A DNA stretch of 64,000 bases from positions 2,418,001 to 2,482,000 of the forward strand of contig OZ287694.1 in the NCBI GenBank assembly GCA_965649825.1, given 5' to 3'. The DNA is from Penicillus capitatus. Lineage: Eukaryota; Chlorophyta. Each line of letters opens with the position of its first letter. The stretch's first letter is position 1. Shown here piece after piece: positions 34,363 through 44,305 of the stretch. Position numbers and translations under genes: made by a program. Under the pieces are notes generated by a model. That model was not told the origin of the DNA. It worked only from the letters and a program-made list of their open reading frames with translations, and searched no databases.

Positions 34363-35490
34363 ATGTCTACGCCCGACAACGGGGAGTGTTCGCTGGGTCT
34401 TCTGAAATTCTTTGAACGTTCCCGTGGACTGCTCAATCGCGAGGCGTTGATGAAGGGACTGCGATTTCAACCTCGGCCCAGCGATGTCCTGTTGACGACG
34501 GGGCCCAAGAGCGGCACCGTCTGGGTGCAGCACATTCTGCACGGGCTCCGTTCTGGAGGGGACGTCGATTTCGACGAGATCGACACAGTCTTTCCATTTG
34601 TCGAGCTGTACTATGGATACAACGACCAAGGCGACCTGGATGCCGCACAGCCCTTTGAGCCGCCACGATTCTTCAGAATGCATGCCGATTACGAACAGAC
34701 ACCCGGATTCAACAAACGCATCGTCGTAACAAGGTCATCCATCCCCCTTCATCCTCGCTCCCCTCATCCTGTCTTCTCAGAGATCCTAAGGATGTGATCG
34801 TATCGGCCTATTTCTTTTTCAAGGAATGGCTGTTGGACGAGGAGGTCTCGGTGGATGAGTTCGCGGAGTGGATGTTTGTGAAGGAAGGCGTCACACTTAC
34901 GCCCTTTGCCAATGCTCCAAATCTGAAACATTTGAGTGAGACGCCGCCACAGATATGTGTCGACAGTTATGTATTGCCGGCTTCTGTAGTCTCTTGGTTT
35001 CCACACCGTGGCGATGACAACGTCTTGTGGCTGCACTACGAGGATTTGAAGGAAGACCTAACGGGCTGCATACATCTCATCGCGAAGTTTCTCGATCTGG
35101 GGGCGAATGACGCGGAGCTGCTGAAGCGTGTGGAGCAGCAGGTAACATTCCGCCCATCGGTCACCGTTTCCATACGTTGTGTGTATGTGCATCCAGGCTT
35201 CGTTGGACTTCATGAAAAAGCATCATACCAAGTTTGATTCGCATCATGTTAAGATCGCCTTGAATGAAGCTCTCGGTGTGCCACGGGATCGTGGAATCGG
35301 CAACTGTAAGGGAAGAGTTCGGAGTGGACAGACGAAGGAGAGTGCGAAGTTTCTGTCAAAAGAAACGCGTGAGAAGATGGATGCAAAGTGGAAGACACTG
35401 GTCGAGCCTGTCGTGGGATACGGCAGCTATGAGGAGATGCGAAGGGCTGTCAATGCAGAACTCGGAAGACGTGTCGGCGAGGAGAGCTAG
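34363..35490 (+). CDS. Cytosolic-type sulfotransferase, copy D
   Basis: Four exons (34363-34733, 34781-34935, 34990-35141, 35197-35490) give 323 residues, with exon lengths 371/155/152/294 as in copies A and B. The donor loop is TTGPKSGTVW. DPKDVIVSAYFFF and LWLHYEDLKEDL are conserved. Introns are 47-55 nt with GT-AG ends. It is the most divergent of the three plus-strand copies in exons 3 and 4, having escaped the homogenisation seen between C and E. The C-terminal motif is RSGQTKESAKFLSKE, lacking GDWK. The acceptor substrate is unknown; MSTPDNGE was chosen as start because it follows directly on a non-coding leader. Confidence 0.88.
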
Positions 35491-35922
35491 CTGTCTTCCT
35501 ATCTGCCTTACCCTGATCGATTATTTCGCGTTGTCTGATGACTATGATGGTTTTGCGCATACCATATCGCAGTTGGATGTCTGGTGTTTCTGTGACTGTC
35601 ATGGAATGTGTGCGTTTCTTGTTTCGTGCTTGAAGTGTTTGAACATTTGTGGGAAGAGTAGATTCCTGCCAAACGTACGGCGGTCCGACGGGCGTATCCA
35701 GCGGCTGAAATGACGGTTTGGCGTTTTCGCATGGCCCTGTCTCGTTGAGAGGCATCTCCGTACTGACCTCGCGAAACGCTTCGGATAATCTCTTTCTGGA
35801 CGGCGCTCTTCCTGTTTCTTACCTGTCCGTTCTTCGCTTCTTTAACCGACTCTTCTTTGCATTCTCTGACGTGCTTTCGTTGGACGTCTTGCGAAGCAAA
35901 CAGACTTGCACCTACAAATTGG
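35491..35922. other. Intergenic between sulfotransferases D and E
   Basis: About 430 bp without a recognisable gene. The last 65 bp before sulfotransferase E contain its probable core promoter. Confidence 0.45.
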
Positions 35923-35930
35923 CATATATA
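35923..35930 (+). promoter_or_regulatory. TATA box of sulfotransferase E
   Basis: CATATATA lies 57 bp before the chosen ATG at 35987, at a distance that suits a short 5' leader. Confidence 0.45.
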
Positions 35931-35986
35931 GACTAGACCTGCAGAATCTTACGTAATCTGCAATCTCCGCCGTTTTATTCGCGAAG

Positions 35987-37147
35987 ATGCTGCCTCTTTT
36001 AACCAACGTGACCACAGATGTCTTTTCCCCCGTAACATGCTCGTCCGCACTTCGAGCGTATTTTCAGCGTACAGGTGGATTGAGTACTAAGGAAGGCGTG
36101 GAAAAGGGACTGGCGTTTACACCCCGGGGTGACGATGTTCTCTTGTCGGTCGGCTCGAAATCGGGTATGACCTGGACGCAACAAATTGTCCACGGTCTTC
36201 GTTCTGGTGGAAACATGGACTTTGAAGACTTGGATACCATCATACCCTTTCTCGAATACTTTTACGCCCACAACACGGAGAACGATTTGGGCCAACACGC
36301 TCAACCGTATGCTCCACCCCGTCTGTTCAAAACGCAGGTTCGTCACGACTGGACACCGAAAGGATTCGGCAAGCAAATTGTCGTGACGCGGTAAGCGCAT
36401 CGTCTTCGGGCGTCGTCGTTGCCGAACGTGTTTGTTTCACAGGGATCCCAAAGATTCCATCGTGTCGTTGTACTTCTTTCATCGCGATTGGCTCTTCGAC
36501 GGAGAGGAGATTTCGTTGGACGACTTCGTCGAATGGGCAGTTATTCAAGAAGACGTTCAAGATGCGCCATACGCCAACGCCTATCACTTGAAACACCTGA
36601 GTCCGTACCGTTTTGATCTATGATTCCGCTTACTTAGCATCGCCTGCTTTTCAGTCTCGTGGTTTCCCTACCGCAAAGACGCGAATGTCTTGTGGCTGCA
36701 CTACGAAGACATGAAGGAAGACTTGGCCTACTGCATCCGTCTCATTGCCGAGTTCCTCGATATTGCCGCCGACAATCCAAAACTGCAGAAGATCGTGGAG
36801 CAGCAGGTGATGCACTCTCTTTGATATCTAACTCCTCTCTATGCCTTGTGCAGGCCACATTCGATTTCATGAAGAAGCATAAGTCCAAGTTCGATGCGCA
36901 TCGCATCAAGGCTGCCAGGAATGAAGCCATGGGTCTGCCGCGCGACAGCGGAATCAATGGCAACGTTGGAAGGATCCGAAAGGGTCAGACGAAAGAGGGG
37001 ATCAAGCTTCTTTCTGAGAACATGAACCAGAAGATGGACGCCAAGTGGAAGAGCTTTGTCCAGCCCGTCGTCGGCTACAGCAGCTACGCAGAGATGCGCA
37101 GAGCCGTTAATAAAGAGCTCGGGAGAACCGTCGGCATAGACTGCTGA
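35987..37147 (+). CDS. Cytosolic-type sulfotransferase, copy E
   Basis: Four exons (35987-36390, 36443-36600, 36655-36806, 36854-37147) give 335 residues. The donor loop is SVGSKSGMTW; DPKDSIVSLYFFH and LWLHYEDMKEDL follow. Exon 2 is 158 nt, as in copy C and one codon longer than in A, B and D, so C and E form a subgroup. From about 36657 to the stop the DNA is almost the same as 30834-31326, intron included, while the first two exons differ strongly. The C-terminus reads RKGQTKEGIKLLSEN. A TATA box lies 57 bp upstream of the start. Confidence 0.88.
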
Positions 37148-37389
37148 GTACGTTTCATCTGCAGATGATTCAAAGTGATCAAACCGCCAGATCGTTTTCT
37201 TATTTCGCCGTAAACAGACGTTAACCAACACGCAGACGATACGCAGCCACTTTTAGATGAATCCCTCCGTATTCTTTTGACAAATCTGACGAGACGTTGA
37301 CGGTGATGTCGACATCACGGCCAGATGTAATACATCTGTTTTCGCTATCGCGATCAAACGCCTTCTTCCCGTGCGGTTCTCGTTGGGAG

Positions 37390-37722
37390 ATGGCACCTCG
37401 AAAGAAGCCGACTCGGAAGCCGACGGCCTCCAAGAATACACCGACTCAAAACGTGGCACCTATCGTCGAGGACGTCGTCCACGCTGATGCCCCTCTTCCC
37501 GCCGCAACTGACGACAACGACGACAAGAAAACGTCGCCCGTTCTACACCAGGAAGCGTCGGCATCGGAATCCGCCACGGTCGCCCTTCTCGATCTTGCTC
37601 AGACAACGTCTGGCCGCGCACCGAACGCAGCGTCCATCGACCGACGTTCCTCAAGTGTTTTACTGACTTCAGCCTGGACGGATCAGACGAAGCGCATTTG
37701 TATGCGCAGGGAGTCTGCCTGA
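37390..37722 (+). CDS. Hypothetical Lys/Thr/Ala-rich protein or leader exon
   Basis: An ATG opens a 110-residue frame starting MAPRKKPTRKPTASKN, then low-complexity acidic and Ala/Ser-rich sequence. It has no domain. It could be the nucleoplasmic N-terminus (exon 1) of the SUN-domain gene just downstream, which would need such a basic segment before its membrane helix; the linking splice could not be fixed. Confidence 0.3.
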   Translation: MAPRKKPTRKPTASKNTPTQNVAPIVEDVVHADAPLPAATDDNDDKKTSPVLHQEASASESATVALLDLAQTTSGRAPNAASIDRRSSSVLLTSAWTDQTKRICMRRESA

Positions 37723-37889
37723 ACGCGTCTCTGTCGGTCAAGAGAGTGCGCGGCGACGATCAAGGCCACGCGAAACGGGTCGCCTCGAAGACGTTGCTCG
37801 TCGACGACGTAGACCGAAGACGATCCGTATGACATCCATCTCCGAAACGCTATTGCGTCACGCTCAACCATATCTACCCTCTAGATATC

Positions 37890-38933
37890 GTGATCCTTTC
37901 GGCGGCCCTTGTGCTCTGCGTTGTAGCATGGCTCTTCCTCATCTCTTACAGCAGAGATGCGCTTCTAAGGCAGAGGCAGCCTAACGATCTCGCACGCTGC
38001 CTCTCACTTCCTCGTTGCTGTGAAGGGAAGGAGGCGTCGAGGAGGTATCGACGATGGAGACATGGGAGGCTTTGAGTGAGCAACTCAGAATCGATATCCT
38101 CAATTCTGTTCAACAGCAACTACAGGAATGGTCAACAGCGCAGTCCACGGTACGCTGTCAGCTGGCATCTCCTCGAGGCACCGATTGCGGTCTTGTGCAT
38201 ATGATTCAGTGCTCGAGTAAGGCGCGTACGGTTCACACAGGATATGTGTTGTCCCATTCCACAGTGATGGCACACAGAATTCCGTGTACGGTGTATCCGC
38301 AGCTGCTGATGCACTGTCTGATCTATCGCCTCCTCCATCCATTCTTCGCCCTCCTTGGGTTTCATTCCATCCATCCCTTAGCAGATCAGGTCCCTTGTCG
38401 CGTTTCCCCGAGGCCTGACCGTTTCTTCGGCGACAGATGCTGCTGCATGCAGCAGTGGGTGATCGAATATGTTTCCCACTTGCCGGAAAGACGGGTCACA
38501 TCACCATCGGTCTCAAAACGCCCATCACTGTGAAGAACATCGCCCTTTGGCATCCACCTACCGCCAACACTGCCACCTCCGTCTTTACCCACGAAGTGGA
38601 TGTACATGGGTATGCCAGTCTTCTGACGCGCCTTAAGCATCTCATCTGCCGTGCATCTATACAGGTACATGCATGATGTAGATACAAGAGTGCCTCTCGG
38701 TAGACATCGACTCCATCGGAATGTTACAGCATGGCAGATACTCAACGTTTCGACCGACGATTTTCTTCAGAAGCTTCATTTTCAAGTACATCCGTATCCA
38801 TGACATCCATCCACCTCATACGAGATATGTCACACTCCAGTTTTTCTCAAATCATAGTCACGTGGATCATACCTGTGTCCACGGCATCCAGATTCGGGGA
38901 GAGATCTTGCCGTCCATCGAAGCTGAGGAATGA
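37890..38933 (+). CDS. SUN-domain nuclear-envelope protein
   Basis: SUN proteins span the inner nuclear membrane and bind KASH proteins. A hydrophobic helix (ILSAALVLCVVAWLFLISYS) is encoded at 37890-37950, then a helical stretch (METWEALSEQLRIDILNSVQ, 38054 on). The SUN fold appears in pieces: GDRICFPLAGKTGHITIGL with TPITVKNIALWH (about 38460-38565) matches the strand set after the CWAF motif, and LQHGRYSTF with VTLQFFSNHSHVDHTC and VHGIQIRGE (about 38720-38915) matches the family's C-terminal NxGxxxYTCxYRxRVHG block. The frames change between pieces, so three or more short introns are present that I did not place exactly. The stop is at 38931-38933. Confidence 0.6.
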
Positions 38934-39005
38934 AACGACTGGCATGTACTGTCTGTCTGTGAATCTGTACGTACGTGCGGACGTTTGACTTTCCATTCGG
39001 AAACA

Positions 39006-39745
39006 ATGGGAAAGAACCAAATGTACAAAGCGTTGCAACGTGCCAAACACGTCGCTGCCATGGATGGCTCTCTTCTCGAGACAGAAGACGGAACCGTATC
39101 TTTCTGCGCTGTCCCATCCCGTGCGCTTCTGGGACGACCCGTAGGTCGACGCCTCCTTCCACACCCCTGAGTGGCATGCAGCTCGAATGGCGACACTGCA
39201 AGTTCCCTGTGCCCTGTGGTCTCCCTCGTGCTCTTCATGGCTCGTGCTGTACAGCATCAACGCATGTCGTGGGAGGAATTCAAGCAGAAGATCAAGAAGG
39301 ACGCCGAAAGCGAAAGCAAACGACAGGAGGAGGAAGAACGTGTCATGTGTAAGACAGGATCCTCCTACCACGAACAGATGCCGTTAGCTGAATCTAGTGG
39401 AGTACAGAGCACAGCTGGCAGCCGATCGTGAGAAAAAGATGAACAAGAGTGACATCGACTGCAAACCAGGACGCAGAAGTCGTCACCATCGAATCTCACA
39501 TCCTCGTTATCGAGTGCTGCATTGCAGAGAGAAAGAGTGAGAAAGAAAGGCGGCGGCTGAAAAAGAAAGATCATAAAGCAAGACACGAGAAGAAAGGCGG
39601 GACACACAAAGTGCGACAGATCAGTAGACGACGCGCTCGAGGTTCTGTGCCGCAGTCGAGGAGAAAGAGATCGCCGTCCAGTGGATCGATGCGTCTCTCG
39701 GACGATTCTTCGCCGATTCGATTGTCGGAGTATCTGAAATCTTAG
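39006..39745 (+). CDS. Lysine-rich FAM133/GKNQ-type nuclear protein
   Basis: The start MGKNQMYKALQRAKHVA, followed by FHTPEWHAARMATLQ (39131-39175), matches a plant protein family that begins GKNQAYKAMQRAR and has FHTPEWHAAR. The next exon gives MSWEEFKQKIKKDAE, then VEYRAQLAADREKKMNK, then a Lys/Arg/Glu-rich end (EKERRRLKKKDHKARHEKKG) finishing SPIRLSEYLKS. The order, the WEE(F/Y) motif and the basic C-terminus also resemble metazoan FAM133. Exons lie near 39006-39090, 39129-39176, 39250-39350, 39390-39447 and 39527-39745; exact boundaries are approximate. The family's function is not established; a splicing-related nuclear role is suspected from its composition. Confidence 0.6.
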
Positions 39746-39833
39746 AAAGGCGTCGGCAGAGCTGATGGGTGTAAGGATTCCGTTAACGAGCGTTTTGAGC
39801 TCGCGCTTCAAAATTAAGTGCATCGATGCGGTG

Positions 39834-41228
<1,395 letters not shown>

Positions 41229-42080
41229 GTGTAGAAGCACGCCTTTCGGACAGACGGACGTTGACAGACGCGTTCAATCGGTTTGTACATAATTCCATAT
41301 TTACATGGCTTTTGCGTTCACATGTGCCATAAGCAAACAAGAAAAAAGCATTCAATGAAGGTTCACAACATAATTAGCACGGCTGAACTAATCACTTATG
41401 TGAGATAATATTGCGCGAAATCGCGACTTCGGCCATTTGGGATCGGACTTTCTTCGACGACCATACTGATGGCCGATCAGTAACGGAAAACTTCCAGTTT
41501 ACAGGGAGGATGTGCCGACATGCTGTGCATTCCAGAGAATGGTTTCTTCTCTCATTTCTATCCTCTCGACGTTTTCTTCGTATGCTACGTGGTGCTCCAC
41601 GTCCTTCATGTTTTCCAGTCTTCTGATGCACATAATGGAAGCACCTTGAACACGGACGCGATATCTCTTCGACCCAGATAACTCCGAGAAACGCCTACCG
41701 TAGCAAAGTAATCGTGACGGTATGTTGTCTTGAGGTCTTGCCGATCTATCTGGCGCCGACCATGACCCTTCCCGCATTAGCGATGGCCGAAAAATTCGAA
41801 ACCGGGTGATCGCGGTTCCGGCCTTTGCACCACATGCTTGATGCGTGGTCGGTAGTCGTCCTCGACGAGTACCGCCGAACCGAGAATATACGAAAAATGC
41901 TTCCGCGTCTATCTTCGAGGTTCAAAGCTCCGAAACCATTTTGTCACGCGAAAGTTATGTATGCAAACGGACGTACGTAAAACAGACAGCGGTCTTTCAA
42001 AGATGATCTGTCTTGTACAAACCCCTGTTCTTTCACCCCCAATTTTCATCACGCCGTGCTTCATTCACGTCATGCTGACG
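41229..42080. other. Intergenic upstream of hydroxymethylbilane synthase
   Basis: The first 57 bp match the sequence before BTAF1 (44257-44305). The remainder has no recognisable gene. Confidence 0.5.
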
Positions 42081-42500
42081 TCATGGGACGTTATGTTGGC
42101 TTGAATGATCTCCTCTCCTTCGCCTTCTCCTTCCTGACAATTTTTTGGGTTTTAGGCAGTCTTCCTTTGTTTCATTATATTTGAGGAGCCAGTGAAGGAG
42201 GACGCCATGCTCGTCCTTATCCTTCTTGGCGTTATACGCCATGACCAGCGACTTTGTGCCGTATTTCTTGGCGACTGCACGAAAAAGCTTTGGGTTCTCC
42301 AGTTCTTCGACGTCCGAATCGATCCGTCGTGGTCGACCGTCATCGCCCGATGCGGACGGTCCGCCAGCAGACGGGGTTTCGGCAACATTTGAAACTGTTA
42401 CATGCTTGGAAAACCTGTGCAAAGGAAAACCTCGACGTAACGCGCGTAGAAGAATCTTACCGTTTTGGGCGTTGTGAAACGTTCGTAGTGAAGTTCGCAA
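42081..42500 (-). CDS. Hypothetical basic protein
   Basis: A single 139-codon frame. Its middle (NPKLFRAVAKKYGTKSLVMA, then NAKKDKDEHGVLLHWLLKYN) looks like a folded helical segment, and the C-terminus is strongly basic (SGRRRRRRGDHS). The N-terminal part lacks features. I do not recognise it. The right end abuts the inverted repeat at 42510. It may be a real small gene or part of the inserted DNA between hydroxymethylbilane synthase and BTAF1. Confidence 0.35.
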   Translation of the reverse strand: MRTSLRTFHNAQNGKILLRALRRGFPLHRFSKHVTVSNVAETPSAGGPSASGDDGRPRRIDSDVEELENPKLFRAVAKKYGTKSLVMAYNAKKDKDEHGVLLHWLLKYNETKEDCLKPKKLSGRRRRRRGDHSSQHNVP

Positions 42501-42509
42501 CGCAAGTGA

Positions 42510-42925
42510 CGAATCAGACGGATGTTTGTGTCAGAGGAAAGCTTCACGTTTAAAGAGCAAAAGGTCACAATCGGTTCACGTTCATGTCTTTGCATGCCAC
42601 AGGTGACATGACCCGTCGTGAAAGCGCCCCTTCGAAGACGGAACCCTTGGATTACGAGGCAGCCACGATGTGACAGGCTCAGTCATTCTGACAGTTTGAA
42701 ATGCAGGTTAGGCTTTAATGACGTTAGTTGAGAATTCGGTGCCGTCGGAAGAACATGGCGTCACGATGTGACGTGTCTTGTTATCCAAGGGTACTGTCTC
42801 CGAAGGGGCGCTTTCACGACGTGTCATGTCACCTGTGACATACAAAAACATGAACGTGGACCCATCTGAACCTCTAGCTCTGTAATACGTGAAGCCTTTC
42901 ACTGACACAAACATCCGTCACTATT
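42510..42925. repeat. Large imperfect inverted repeat (foldback element)
   Basis: Left arm about 42510-42670 and right arm about 42765-42925 are reverse complements. Paired landmarks are GATGTTTGTG (42521) with CACAAACATC (42906-42915), and CCCTTGG (42644-42650) with CCAAGGG (42785-42791); the coordinate sum is constant at about 85,435. The arms are roughly 160 nt, with a spacer of under 100 nt. There is no coding capacity, so it resembles a foldback or MITE-like element or a long hairpin locus. GATGTGAC motifs flank the spacer on both sides (42669, 42772). Confidence 0.8.
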
Positions 42926-43964
42926 AAATCAAGTTGAATTGTCAGGAAGACCATCTGCCGCATCAGAGAGCGCAGATGCGGCGAGCAACGCATGAACGGG
43001 TACTCCGTAACGGAATCTGTCAGGCAGATGTCCGATGTTCTGCACGATCGATAGCGTCTTGCACTGATCTGTCCCTCCGGTTGCGAGCTGCAGGGACTGG
43101 GGAGCTTATGTCATCGTCTGCCTCTGTGGATGCCTGGCCGACGGAGATTAGCGGGCTTCGTGGCCAAGACACTTGACGAACGATACGTCGCGCCACGTTC
43201 CCTTCGCTTGCGAAAGAGCGAAAAAGTGTGAACTGACTCGCTTTGAGTGAGATGCTTGTTCCGGGAGTGCTCGTTTGCAGTGTCCGCATCTCTATCCCTT
43301 CGACGGAGCGTCCTAGCCAACGCACCTGAATCGATAACAACCTTCATGATGTGACTGACGGCCGTCTATGCAAATGGGATAAGGACTGAAACGAGCATTA
43401 ACAGAAAGAATACGTAACCTCTGTCCTGCATGACCGACGATTTTTCTGCTGGAGACAGCCTTCGTCTATTTTCCCAGAATCCAGGTGTGTTCTACCGTGA
43501 TCTGCCAACGTCCTCCATGATGCAGAGGTTTGCTCCTCTTTTTTGTTCCTAGACAGAGCATCTTCAGTACAGTGAATGGATGCACAGTTCTGTATTCTAT
43601 CCTATCTTATGAAGGGGCAGATGCGGGGGTCGCTGCTAATCCCCTACCTCCGCCCAGCTGTCGCTTATGACGAATGAAGGAGTCACGACGGCGCACCGGA
43701 TCGATCTTTCTTCACTCATTCCGAACTGAGACCTTCATACAAACAGCACACAAGCATTGAGTGGTCACGATTCAGATATCGAAGCGCCGTTGCTGCAGGA
43801 AGCTGCTCGCCTACCCAGCAAACGTGCAAGGCGACCGAGTGCCAAATCTAACGATACGTCACAGACTCAAAACGCAAACAAAAGCGAACCTGTATCGTCA
43901 TGTCTCTTCAATCAAGGAAGAATGCAGTGCATACGTATCGCTCATGGCTTCTCGTCATGGCCTT
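42926..43964. other. Intergenic, no gene seen
   Basis: About 1 kb between the foldback repeat and the copied hydroxymethylbilane synthase exon. Only short frames without motifs. Confidence 0.5.
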
Positions 43965-44305
43965 GCTCTTTGAGCTTGTCACGCGTGGCGTAAGCCTGTG
44001 CTAAAGCGAGAGGACTGCCACGTGTCCCTATCCGGACGGTCTCTCTTCGCGTCTCCGTCACACCACAGACGCACCGCAATGCCGTGCGCGTTCGGCATCG
44101 CATCGACGGCAGCATCGACGCTGGGATGGACCGTCTCGTCTGCAGCATTGTTCGCGTCTTCATTGTTCCACGTCTGCGAAAGATCCGATTCGAAGCGATC
44201 AGGATTCGCGGGGACCTTATGAAAGGACAACTGTACGACGCCGTGTATAAAAGCACGCCTTTCGGACAGACGAACGCACGTTGATAGACGCGTTCAATCG
44301 GTTTG
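43965..44305 (-). pseudogene. Duplicated first exon of hydroxymethylbilane synthase
   Basis: The minus strand repeats exon 1 and the upstream flank of the gene at 39834-41228 (compare 40957-41285), through VRIGTRGSPLALAQAYATRDKLK in two parts, and then stops matching. The start codon of the parent (CACATGGCG) is changed to CACGGCG-type sequence, so no ATG begins the frame, and exons 2-6 are absent. It is a non-functional fragment as a coding gene. It ends exactly next to the BTAF1 start and so supplies that gene's upstream sequence. Confidence 0.85.
44246..44252 (+). promoter_or_regulatory. TATA box of BTAF1, inside the copied HMBS fragment
   Basis: TATAAAA is 53 bp upstream of the ATG at 44306. 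The parental sequence at the same place (41224-41235) reads TGTGTAGAAG, so the TATA match arises from a G-to-A change in the copy. Confidence 0.5.
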
